From Halonotius pteroides (GTDB lineage: Archaea > Halobacteriota > Halobacteria > Halobacteriales > Haloferacaceae), in contig NZ_QMDW01000013.1 in the NCBI RefSeq assembly GCF_003605635.1, positions 16,430-80,429 on the forward strand: a DNA stretch of 64,000 nt, read 5' to 3'. The translations under genes and the position numbers were made by a program. Positions 33,715 through 41,986 of the stretch are shown here, piece after piece (the stretch's first letter is position 1; each line of letters opens with the position of its first letter). The notes below the pieces were generated by a model. That model did not search any database and was not told where the DNA came from. It was given only the letters and a program-made list of their open reading frames with translations.

Positions 33715-36013
33715 GGACGCTGCTCCCGCCGACACAGCGATCCGCCACCTTGACGAACAGACCGTTCAGCGAATCGCCGCCGGTGAGGTTGTCGAACGAC
33801 CGGCTTCTGTCGTCAAGGAACTCATCGAAAACAGCCTTGATGCGGGCGCGAGCCGGATCGCGGTCGCCATCGAAGGTGGCGGCACCGAACACATCCGCGT
33901 TCGCGACAACGGCCACGGTATCCCCGAATCCGAGCTCTCGTTGGCGGTCGCCGAACACGCAACGAGCAAGATCAGCGATATCGCTGATCTCAACGCCGGT
34001 ATCGGCACGCTCGGCTTTCGGGGTGAGGCTCTCGCCACGATCGGTGCTGTCTCCCGGCTGACGGTTCGCTCGCGGCCGGCCGACGCCGCCTCGGGAGCCG
34101 AACTCACCGTTGAGGGTGGCGCTGTCGGCGAGATCGACCCTGCCGGCTGCCCGGTTGGGACGACCGTCGAAGTCGACGATCTGTTTTACAACACGCCTGC
34201 CCGCCGGAAGTTTCTCAACCGCGATCGCACCGAGTTTGATCACGTCAACACGGTCGTCAGTCAGTACGCCCTCGCAAACCCGGATGTGGCGGTCGCCTTC
34301 GAACATGATGGCCGGGAGGTGTTTGCGACCGAGGGCACCGGCTCGCTGCGCTCGGCCGTGCTTGCAGTCTACGGACGCGATGTCGCCGAATCGATGATCC
34401 AGGTCGACTCCGAGACAGATGGCGATGGGCCGATCAAGGGGGTCTCAGGGCTTGTCAGCGATCCCGAGACGACCCGAAGCACGCGGTCGTATCTGGCGAC
34501 GTTCGTCAACGACCGATACGTAACGGCCTCGCTACTGCGCGGCGCGGTTGTCGACGCCTACGGCGGCCAGCTAGCTCCTGATCGCTACCCCTTCGCTGTG
34601 CTCTTTGTCGATGTCCCGCCGGGATCGGTCGACGTCAACGTCCACCCGCGCAAAACAGAGGTACGGTTCGACGACGAGGATGCCGTTGCATCCGCTGTCC
34701 GCGAGGCTGTGACCGAGGCCCTGCTTGATGATGGCTTGATCCGCTCGTCGGCTCCCCGTGGGCGATCGGCCCCAGAGGAGGCAACCATCGAACCAGACTC
34801 CCCCGACACGACCGCTGTCGGCGGTGGCGATCGTGACGAAGCCGGTGACGCTGCTGAGGTCGGCGAGGTCGCCGCCGATAGCTCGTCTGACCGCGGTGAT
34901 ACAGCGTCTCTTGATGAATCTTCCACCGGCAACGACGCCGTTGATGTTACGGCTGATCCTCAGTCATCGGAGTCGGAGTCGCCGCCTACAGAGCCCGCCG
35001 ACGGCGTCGGTTCTGCCGAACCGATCGATCCGAGCGCCGAAGACAGTTGGGTTGTCGACGACATCGCGACCGAGTCGACACCGACCGAATCCGTCGAGCA
35101 GACGACCGATCCGGCGACAGTAGCCGACTCGTCGACCGCGGACGAGCAGCCGACAGCAGGTGAGCCGTCGACAGCAGCCGACTCCACAGCAGATACCCCC
35201 GAACCGTCAGATACCCCCGCAGCGACGACACCAGCAAAGTCGTCAGCTGAATCCACACCAACCGGGCATGGCGAGACTGATAACACCGCCACTGACGAGA
35301 CCACCCCCCACCCACCGCCTGGCACGGGGGACTTCGAGCCAACGCAGCCAACGACTCAGCGAACGCTCACCGGCGAGACGACAACCGCCGAGCGGGGGTA
35401 TGACACGCTGCCGACCCTTCGCGTGCTCGGCCAGCTGTATGACACCTATCTGCTGGCGGCGACCGACGATGGACTGGTGTTGATCGACCAGCATGCCGCC
35501 GACGAGCGCGTCAACTACGAACGCCTGCAGGCCGCTCTCGGCGAGTCGCCGGCGACCCAGACGCTCGCCGAGCCGGTGTCGTTGGAACTTACCGCTCGCG
35601 AGGCAGCCCTCTTTGGGTCGGTCGTCGACCAGCTTTCGGCGATCGGGTTCCGCGCCGACCGCGTGAGCGACCGCGAGGTTGCTGTTACCGGTGTGCCGGC
35701 GATCTTCGAGACAACGCTGGAACCCGAGTTTCTGCGTGATGCGTTGCTCGGTGTCGTCGAATCGGCTGACGGCGACGCGACTGTTGAGGCTGCAATCGAC
35801 GACTTACTCGCCGATCTCGCCTGCCATCCTTCCGTGACCGGCAACACCGCACTTACCGAGGGTTCAGTTGTCGAGCTGTTGTCGGCGCTCGATGACTGTG
35901 AGAACCCCTATGCCTGCCCGCATGGCCGGCCGGTGCTCATCGAGATCTCCCGCGAGGAGATCGCCGATCGCTTCGAGCGCGACTATCCGGGCCATGGTCG
36001 GCGGGCGGAGTGA
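33707..36013 (+). CDS. mutL: MutL, mismatch repair endonuclease
   Basis: This is a 768-residue MutL. The N-terminal GHKL ATPase has IAAGEVVERPASVVKELIEN, DNGHGIPESELSLAVAEHAT and GFRGEALATIG. The C-terminal dimerisation domain has the endonuclease metal motif D594-QHAADERVNYE, so it should nick DNA itself. Between them lies an unusually long Ser/Thr/Asp/Glu/Pro-rich linker (about residues 345-560) with the typical haloarchaeal acidic composition. The C-terminus includes ACPHGRPVLIEISREEI, the conserved CPHGRP box. It overlaps the Nudix gene by 8 bp. Confidence 0.97.
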   Translation: MTEDAAPADTAIRHLDEQTVQRIAAGEVVERPASVVKELIENSLDAGASRIAVAIEGGGTEHIRVRDNGHGIPESELSLAVAEHATSKISDIADLNAGIGTLGFRGEALATIGAVSRLTVRSRPADAASGAELTVEGGAVGEIDPAGCPVGTTVEVDDLFYNTPARRKFLNRDRTEFDHVNTVVSQYALANPDVAVAFEHDGREVFATEGTGSLRSAVLAVYGRDVAESMIQVDSETDGDGPIKGVSGLVSDPETTRSTRSYLATFVNDRYVTASLLRGAVVDAYGGQLAPDRYPFAVLFVDVPPGSVDVNVHPRKTEVRFDDEDAVASAVREAVTEALLDDGLIRSSAPRGRSAPEEATIEPDSPDTTAVGGGDRDEAGDAAEVGEVAADSSSDRGDTASLDESSTGNDAVDVTADPQSSESESPPTEPADGVGSAEPIDPSAEDSWVVDDIATESTPTESVEQTTDPATVADSSTADEQPTAGEPSTAADSTADTPEPSDTPAATTPAKSSAESTPTGHGETDNTATDETTPHPPPGTGDFEPTQPTTQRTLTGETTTAERGYDTLPTLRVLGQLYDTYLLAATDDGLVLIDQHAADERVNYERLQAALGESPATQTLAEPVSLELTAREAALFGSVVDQLSAIGFRADRVSDREVAVTGVPAIFETTLEPEFLRDALLGVVESADGDATVEAAIDDLLADLACHPSVTGNTALTEGSVVELLSALDDCENPYACPHGRPVLIEISREEIADRFERDYPGHGRRAE

Positions 36014-36058
36014 CAACGGCTGGAATTAAGAGTCGTACCCCCCAACCACGCGGTATGC

Positions 36059-37054
36059 ATGGCGGTCGATACCATGGCTGAGTTGGTGACGTTCGGCGAG
36101 ACGATGCTCCGGCTTTCGCCACCTCGCGGCACGCGACTCGAAACGGAGGGTGAGCTGGACGCACAGGTTGGTGGTGCCGAAAGCAATGTCGCCGCCGCCG
36201 CAAGCTGTCTCGGCGTCGACGCGGCGTGGTGCTCGAAGCTCCCGGCGAACCCGCTCGGGCGGCGGGTTACACGCGCGCTTCGCGGCCATAATGTGACACC
36301 CGAAGTCGCGTGGGACGACAGCGACGCCGCCCGGCTCGGCACTTACTATCTCGAATACGGGGCTGATCCCAGAGAGACGACCGTCGTCTACGACCGCGCC
36401 AACGCGTCGATCACGACGGTCGACACCGACGAACTTGATACCGAGCCCGTCGCCGACGCTGACGTGTTCCACACCACCGGGATCACACCTGCCCTCAGCG
36501 ACGCTACCGCCGAGACGACACGCGACCTCCTCGACATCGCTGCCGAGGCCGACACGCTGTGTTCGTTTGATCTCAACTATCGCTCGAAGCTCTGGTCACA
36601 GGAGGCGGCCGCGATCGCCTACGACAGCCTGCTGTCCCGCGTCGACCTGCTGTTTGCGCCGCGCAGAGACGCCCACCGTATTCTCGGCTACGACGGCGAC
36701 GCCGAAGCCGTCGCTCGTGAGTTAGTTGCCGACTACGAGCTTGATGCGGTCGTCGTCACCCGCGGCGCGGATGGCTCGCTTGCCCTCGTTGATGAGGCGA
36801 TCATCGAAGAAGGGATCTACTCGGACGAGACCGTTGATGCCATCGGCACTGGTGACGCCTTTGTCGGCGGCTTCCTCGGTGAGCTGCTTACCAACGGCGA
36901 CGGCGCGTTGACCCCGGAGCATGTCGAAACCGCCCAGGCGTACGCAGCGGCGGCTGCGGCGGTCAAGCGGACGATCACAGGTGATGTGTTGGTCTCGACG
37001 CGCGCGGAGATCGAATCAGTGCTCGCTGATGAGTCGGCTGGTATCTCCCGATAA
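36059..37054 (+). CDS. kdgK: PfkB-family sugar kinase, likely 2-keto-3-deoxygluconate kinase
   Basis: This 331-residue sugar kinase begins near [20 protein letters not shown] and has [19 protein letters not shown] and the C-terminal motif [18 protein letters not shown], with catalytic D266. This form is the KDG kinase of haloarchaea, which phosphorylates 2-keto-3-deoxygluconate in the semi-phosphorylative Entner-Doudoroff pathway. Starts at 36059 or 36074 are possible; a TATA-like GGAATTAAG near 36022-36030 favours the first. The glucose dehydrogenase of the same pathway is 12 kb away at 48874. Confidence 0.85.
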   Translation: MAVDTMAELVTFGETMLRLSPPRGTRLETEGELDAQVGGAESNVAAAASCLGVDAAWCSKLPANPLGRRVTRALRGHNVTPEVAWDDSDAARLGTYYLEYGADPRETTVVYDRANASITTVDTDELDTEPVADADVFHTTGITPALSDATAETTRDLLDIAAEADTLCSFDLNYRSKLWSQEAAAIAYDSLLSRVDLLFAPRRDAHRILGYDGDAEAVARELVADYELDAVVVTRGADGSLALVDEAIIEEGIYSDETVDAIGTGDAFVGGFLGELLTNGDGALTPEHVETAQAYAAAAAAVKRTITGDVLVSTRAEIESVLADESAGISR

Positions 37055-37090
37055 GCACAGAAAACGATTAGCACTGTTGCACCGCATGCC

Positions 37091-37413
37091 TGCCCGGAAT
37101 GAGCTGCGGTGCGTGCCCGGCAGCTGCGTGCCGCCTGCCCGGAGACGGCCACCGCCTGCCCGGAACACGGTCAGACGGTAACTGAAACCATGGGTACGAT
37201 TATAATAAAAAGTGGGATCAAGTTCTCAGATTCTATAATTTGACTGTGTTGATACTACTGTTATTACGGCTACACTGGATGAGGTTTGAGCATAATACCG
37301 CTATTACATTATCGTAATTGATATTTCAATCATTAGTTATTTATATCATAGGTCAAAACACACAGTTGTCGCCTCGTGTCAACGACGGCGACTGTCGAAC
37401 ACGCCTGCCCGGA
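37091..37413. repeat. Phased TGCCCGGA repeat array
   Basis: TGCCCGG followed by A or C occurs at 37091-37098, 37114-37121, 37136-37143 and 37157-37164, with start-to-start spacings of 23, 22 and 21 bp. A fifth copy lies at 37406-37413 after an AT-rich stretch. Most copies share the longer core CCTGCCCGGA. It fills much of the 507-bp gap between kdgK and the flavoprotein gene. The spacing is about two helical turns, as expected for sites bound along one DNA face. 37190-37370 is markedly AT-rich and shows no ORF. Confidence 0.65.
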
Positions 37414-37561
37414 ACAGGTCGGGAAGTGATACGTACTTCCCACATCTACGCCTTTCTCGTTGTGTCTGGGTAGTACTGAACCGCTACCGTCCACACCGCG
37501 CTTGTGATACCATGGTGGCCAGCCGCCATACGGTTTTGTAGCCGCAGCCCCATTACCTGTT

Positions 37562-38974
37562 ATGCATGTACTCGTTATCGGTGCCTACGGCAGCGCGGGG
37601 GCAGCCGCCGCCGAGACCCTGACCGATCATGTTGGCAGCGAGATTGGTCGACTGACACTTGTCGACGATGGTGACCCCGGCGGCGGGCTCTGCATTCGCA
37701 ACGGCTGTATGCCCTCAAAGGAGGTGCTCTCGACAGCGGCCCACCGATTTCAGGCACGGGTTGACGATCGGCTTGCGGGCGACCCACAGACCATCGATCT
37801 TGACCGTGCCGTCGCCCGAAAGGACGACCACGTCGACCGCTTCGCAGCCCACCGTCGGGAGGGGATCCACGAGCTGACTGACCGCGAGGGCGTCGAGTTT
37901 ATTCACGACACCGCCCGATTTGTCGACGATCGTGTTGTCGATATCGACGGCGACCGATATGAGCCCGACTACGTCGTCATCGCCACAGGCTCCTCGCCGT
38001 TTGTCCCCGACCTGCCCGGGATGGATGCTATCGAGCCACTGACCAGCAAGGACGTGCTTTCGGCGACCGACCTCCCTGCCTCGGGCATCATCATGGGCTT
38101 TGGCTACGTCGGCATCGAACTCGTGCCCTATCTCGCCGAGGCCGGTGTCGACCTCACCGTTGTCGAACACGATGACCGGCCGATCGACGAGGCCGATCCG
38201 ATCTTCGGCGACGAACTCATGACACTCTACCGGGAGGAGTTTGGCGTTGACATTCTCACCAACACCACCGAACAACGGATCGAACCGACCGAGGATAACG
38301 GTGTTCGGCTTCACGTCGACGACGCAGGCGACACAACCGACAACCGGGCTATCGAGGCCGACGCGTTGTTCACGTTTACTGGTCGTCGTCCCTCGACTGA
38401 CCGTCTCGGCTTCGACACCACAGCCATCGACCCTGGTGAGGGGTGGGTCGACGACACGATGGCTGCTGTCGACGACGAGCGGGTGTTTGTCGTTGGTGAC
38501 GCAAACGGCAGAGAGCCGATCCTCCATGTTGCCAAAGAGCACGGTGCTACTGCGGCCGACAACATCCTCGCCCACCACGCCGGCGAGCCGATGGAAGCCT
38601 ATGAAAACGTTCACCACCACGTCATTTTCTCTGGAGCCAGCGTCTACCCCTTCGCCCGGGTTGGCCACACGCCGGAGACGGCCGAATCCGCCGGCCACGA
38701 GGTCGTCACCGCGACCCGGTGGGCCAAAGACGACGGCGTGTTCACCGTCAAGGATCTTCCCTACGGATTGGCCCGGCTGACCGTCGATAGCGACGACGGC
38801 ACGGTACTGGGCTACCAGGGATTGCACGCCCACGCCGACACGATGGCGAAAACACTGCAGATACTCGTCGAGAACGAAGGTGATGTCCGCGAGGTGCCGG
38901 ATCGCGCATACCACCCGACACTGCCGGAACTGCTCGATGGCCTGCTTCGGGAGACGGTATCGAAACTGGCGTAG
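37562..38974 (+). CDS. Dihydrolipoamide dehydrogenase-like flavoprotein disulfide reductase
   Basis: This 470-residue FAD/NAD(P)-dependent oxidoreductase has the redox-active pair C44-x4-C49 in GGLCIRNGCMPSKEVL, the disulfide motif of the lipoamide dehydrogenase/glutathione reductase class. A second Rossmann site is IIMGFGYVGIELVPYLAEAG, and the closing HPTLPELLDGLL gives the His-Glu active-site partner. The first glycine motif (IGAYGSAG) is one residue longer than usual. No 2-oxoacid dehydrogenase E1/E2 is nearby, so it may reduce another disulfide, such as that of gamma-glutamylcysteine, or a metal. The substrate is open. Confidence 0.82.
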   Translation: MHVLVIGAYGSAGAAAAETLTDHVGSEIGRLTLVDDGDPGGGLCIRNGCMPSKEVLSTAAHRFQARVDDRLAGDPQTIDLDRAVARKDDHVDRFAAHRREGIHELTDREGVEFIHDTARFVDDRVVDIDGDRYEPDYVVIATGSSPFVPDLPGMDAIEPLTSKDVLSATDLPASGIIMGFGYVGIELVPYLAEAGVDLTVVEHDDRPIDEADPIFGDELMTLYREEFGVDILTNTTEQRIEPTEDNGVRLHVDDAGDTTDNRAIEADALFTFTGRRPSTDRLGFDTTAIDPGEGWVDDTMAAVDDERVFVVGDANGREPILHVAKEHGATAADNILAHHAGEPMEAYENVHHHVIFSGASVYPFARVGHTPETAESAGHEVVTATRWAKDDGVFTVKDLPYGLARLTVDSDDGTVLGYQGLHAHADTMAKTLQILVENEGDVREVPDRAYHPTLPELLDGLLRETVSKLA

Positions 38975-39051
38975 ATTCGACCGCGTGGGTCGATACACCG
39001 CCTTCTCGCCACCGTACGCTTTTTATTCTCCCCGTGAGCATCCAATAGCCA

Positions 39052-39774
39052 ATGAGCACACCTTGGGCGGCGTGGGATCATATCCTCAAGATCGACCCCG
39101 ACAAGCCCCTCGTTGAGGGCGAGACGTTCGCGGATGTCTGTCAGACCGGCACCGACGCCATCGAGATCGGCGGCACCCTTGGGATGACCGAAGACAAGAT
39201 GCAGCGCGTCGTCGACGCCTGCGCCGAGTACGACGTGCCGCTCTACCAGGAGCCATCAAACCCGAGCGTCGTCATCGACTCGCCGGTTCTCGAGGGCTAC
39301 CTCATCCCGACGGTGTTCAACTCGACGGATCCCTTCTGGATGGTCGGCGCCCACAAGGAGTGGGTGCGCATCGAGGACGGTCTCGACTGGGATCGCACGA
39401 CGACCGAGGCCTATATCGTCATGAACCCTGAGGCCTCCGTCGCCGAGTACACCGAGGCCGACTGCGAGCAGTCCGCCGAGGATGTCGGGGCGTTCGCCCG
39501 TGTCGCCGAGAAGATGTTCGGCCAGGAGATCGTCTACGTCGAATACTCCGGTACCTTCGGCGATCCCGAGATTGTCCAGGCTGCCGCCGACGGCCTCGAC
39601 GACGCGACACTGTTCTACGGCGGCGGGATCGGCGACTACGACAGTGCCTACGAGATGGGCCAGCACGCCGACGTGATCGTCGTCGGCGACCTCCTCCATG
39701 AGGAGGGCTGTGATGCGGTTCGAGAAACTGTCGAGGGTGTCACCGACGCCCACGCCGCATCGACACCGAACTAA
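39052..39774 (+). CDS. Geranylgeranylglyceryl phosphate synthase
   Basis: This 240-residue TIM-barrel prenyltransferase joins geranylgeranyl diphosphate to sn-glycerol-1-phosphate, the first ether bond of archaeal membrane lipids. Family features are [64 protein letters not shown] and [20 protein letters not shown]. The length fits the group I enzymes of haloarchaea. It is convergent with the DUF418 gene, overlapping its end by 4 bp. Confidence 0.93.
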   Translation: MSTPWAAWDHILKIDPDKPLVEGETFADVCQTGTDAIEIGGTLGMTEDKMQRVVDACAEYDVPLYQEPSNPSVVIDSPVLEGYLIPTVFNSTDPFWMVGAHKEWVRIEDGLDWDRTTTEAYIVMNPEASVAEYTEADCEQSAEDVGAFARVAEKMFGQEIVYVEYSGTFGDPEIVQAAADGLDDATLFYGGGIGDYDSAYEMGQHADVIVVGDLLHEEGCDAVRETVEGVTDAHAASTPN

Positions 39775-41051
39775 TCGCCGGCTGCGTCGGTCGATCGATC
39801 GTTTCGTAGTGGTGGTCGACGCCCGTATGTGACGGCGCGCCAGAGCCATTCGGCGGGGCCAAACCGGACGTATCGCAGCCACAGCACAGAGAGGATGATC
39901 TGCCCTGTCCAGATGGCGACAACGATACCGGCCTGTTCGATGCGGGTCACACTTCCGAACAGTCCGAGCCCGTGACCGTAGAAGATCGAGGTGGCGATCA
40001 GCGTCTGCAACAGGTAGTTGCTAAAGGCGGTTCGCCCGACGGCCGACAGCGCGGTCGTCACAACCCCGCCGCCGAAGCGACGACACAACAGCATTACCCC
40101 CGCGATATACGCGCCGGCCAACAGGAGGCTGCCCCAGTAGTTGAACTGTGTGCCGAAAAACAGGGCCTCCCGGGCGGCCCAGTCGACTGTCTCGGTATAC
40201 CAGACGCCAGCAAGCGTTACTCCGAGCCCACCCAACAGGCCGCCGGCAAGGAGCCGCCGGTAGAACGCTGTTGACCGCTCATTCGTGAGGACGCCCCATT
40301 TGAACAGTGCCATCCCAGCCAACATCAGCCCGCTTGTCCGCCAGAAGACGACGCTGATGAAGCCGCTGGTCTGTTGGGCGAACGCTGTCGGCACGCGGTG
40401 GTCGAGTTGGGCGAGCCAGCCGCTCCGGTAGGTTTCGACCTCCGCAAGCAACCTGGCTTCGGCGGGTGCCCACTGGGCAGCGACCGCCTGTGTCGACCCT
40501 GGTGAGAGCCCCGACATGATATAGAGCAGCGAGGGAACCGCCACCAACACCAGCCCTGTCCGCGCAAGCTGTTTTGCTTCCCAATCGCGGACAAACACCA
40601 CAACCAGCCCACACAGCGCGTAGGGGACGAGGATGTCACCGTACCACAGCAGGTACGCATGTGCGAGGCCGGCGACCAGCAGAAATCCGGTTCGACGATA
40701 GTGGAGGCGAAGCACCTCGCTTGCATCCTTCCCTTGGGTAAAGAGGATGATTCCCGCACCGAACATGACGGTAAACAGCGTGATGAACTTCCGCTCGGCG
40801 GCGATGTGACCCACCAGCCAGACGAGGTAGTTGACGCCGGCAAACTCGCCGTAGGGGGTTGCCGACGCGTACACTGTCGGGTTATTCAGCGTCGTAAACG
40901 GCATCGCGAACACGCGGATGTTGATAATAAGAATCCCAAGTAGCGCAAACCCACGGAGCACGTCGAGGCCGAGAATCCGTTCCTCGGGTGGTGTGGGAGA
41001 CGGGTCGGAGGTCACTGTCTCCGTGTCGGGTAAGATGCCACATAAACACAC
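39771..41051 (-). CDS. DUF418 family membrane protein
   Basis: This is a 426-residue multi-pass membrane protein with the DUF418/YeiB pattern: [20 protein letters not shown] near the N-terminus, and a C-terminal block with [24 protein letters not shown]-type [10 protein letters not shown] and [20 protein letters not shown]. Roughly ten helices are predicted. Transport of a small molecule is supposed for the family, but is unproven. An ATG at 41051 opens the frame, but GTG 41015 (before [12 protein letters not shown]) is a sensible start. It is 20 bp after scpA on the same strand. Confidence 0.85.
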   Translation of the reverse strand: MCLCGILPDTETVTSDPSPTPPEERILGLDVLRGFALLGILIINIRVFAMPFTTLNNPTVYASATPYGEFAGVNYLVWLVGHIAAERKFITLFTVMFGAGIILFTQGKDASEVLRLHYRRTGFLLVAGLAHAYLLWYGDILVPYALCGLVVVFVRDWEAKQLARTGLVLVAVPSLLYIMSGLSPGSTQAVAAQWAPAEARLLAEVETYRSGWLAQLDHRVPTAFAQQTSGFISVVFWRTSGLMLAGMALFKWGVLTNERSTAFYRRLLAGGLLGGLGVTLAGVWYTETVDWAAREALFFGTQFNYWGSLLLAGAYIAGVMLLCRRFGGGVVTTALSAVGRTAFSNYLLQTLIATSIFYGHGLGLFGSVTRIEQAGIVVAIWTGQIILSVLWLRYVRFGPAEWLWRAVTYGRRPPLRNDRSTDAAGD

Positions 41052-41071
41052 CGCCGCTCGGTCGTCGTCAC

Positions 41072-41986
41072 TCAGTCGGCTGTCGCTTCGAGTTCCTCGT
41101 CGGGTTCGTCTTGTTCGTCGTCTCCGGATCGCTGTGCGGGATCCTGCACCCAGAGGTCGCCGAAGAGGTCGTCCTGCTGGAGACGGAGTTCGCCGCGATG
41201 GGAGAGGAACAACAGTGCGAGATAGGTCATAAACGGCCGGCCTCCGGCGGCTTCAATTTCCGCGTACAGCACCTCGCTGCGGCCATTGTCGAACTCAGGG
41301 GCGAGGGCGGCCTGCACCTGTTCGATAACGCTCTCGATGTCTTCGGTGTGAGTGTTGGCGGTCACGTCGCCCTCGGTCGGCTCGTCGGCCGCACGGAAGT
41401 CGTCGGTCGCGCGGTAGTCGACCGTTTGGGTGCCGTACCCCCCGCCGCCGGTGTCGCTGGTGTCGTACTCTCGGCGCCGCTTCCACCAGTTATCGCGTTC
41501 GGCCTCCCGGAGTTCGCGGACGAGTTCGTCAAGCGTTTCGGGGTTGCCACGGGTGCTTTTGCGGTCGAGGCGGCGATCCATCTCGGCTTCGAGTTCGTCG
41601 ACCGGGTCGAAGCCTGACGCACCGTCCGCCTCGTCGTCGACTCCCGCGCCGTCCTCGAAGGCCTGTTCCCACGGTTCCGGCTCATCGTCTGTCTCGTTTT
41701 CTGTGGGATCGAGTAGTTCGTCGCCTTTCATCCGCAGGAGGACACTGGCGTAGAATAACGCCCGCGCGCTCGTACGCAGGTCAGTTGCTTCGAGCTTCGA
41801 GAGGAAGGCGTCGGTGACCTCGACGATGTCGGTATCCCACGGCTCGATCTCGCCGTCCTCGGCCAACTGCACCAACAGCTCGACAGGCTCGACTTCGTCG
41901 TCGGTCGGTTCTGTCGGTCGTTCCTGTTCGCCGTTGTACTCACCGCTGATCCCGTCGAGGCCGACGGCGTCGGGCAGATCAGTCAT
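41072..41986 (-). CDS. scpA: ScpA, segregation and condensation protein A
   Basis: This 304-residue kleisin bridges the two Smc heads. The N-terminal kleisin domain has EPVELLVQLAEDGEIEPWDT and DIVEVTDAFLSKLEATDLRT, then SARALFYASVLLRMKGDELL. A long acidic middle segment (residues 105-160) precedes the C-terminal winged-helix (FMTYLALLFLSHRGELRLQQ, then DDLFGDLWVQDP). It overlaps the smc stop by 8 bp, so the complex is made from a single mRNA. No scpB is seen nearby. Confidence 0.92.
   Translation of the reverse strand: MTDLPDAVGLDGISGEYNGEQERPTEPTDDEVEPVELLVQLAEDGEIEPWDTDIVEVTDAFLSKLEATDLRTSARALFYASVLLRMKGDELLDPTENETDDEPEPWEQAFEDGAGVDDEADGASGFDPVDELEAEMDRRLDRKSTRGNPETLDELVRELREAERDNWWKRRREYDTSDTGGGGYGTQTVDYRATDDFRAADEPTEGDVTANTHTEDIESVIEQVQAALAPEFDNGRSEVLYAEIEAAGGRPFMTYLALLFLSHRGELRLQQDDLFGDLWVQDPAQRSGDDEQDEPDEELEATAD

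Noticed and set aside
37091..37413. The TGCCCGGA array read as a CRISPR.
   Set aside because: Repeats are only 8-12 bp, with spacers of about 13-15 bp and no cas genes in the window.
37715..38998. A 427-residue minus-strand open frame.
   Set aside because: It is antisense to the complete flavoprotein gene and carries no motif; long antisense frames are common in this GC-rich DNA.
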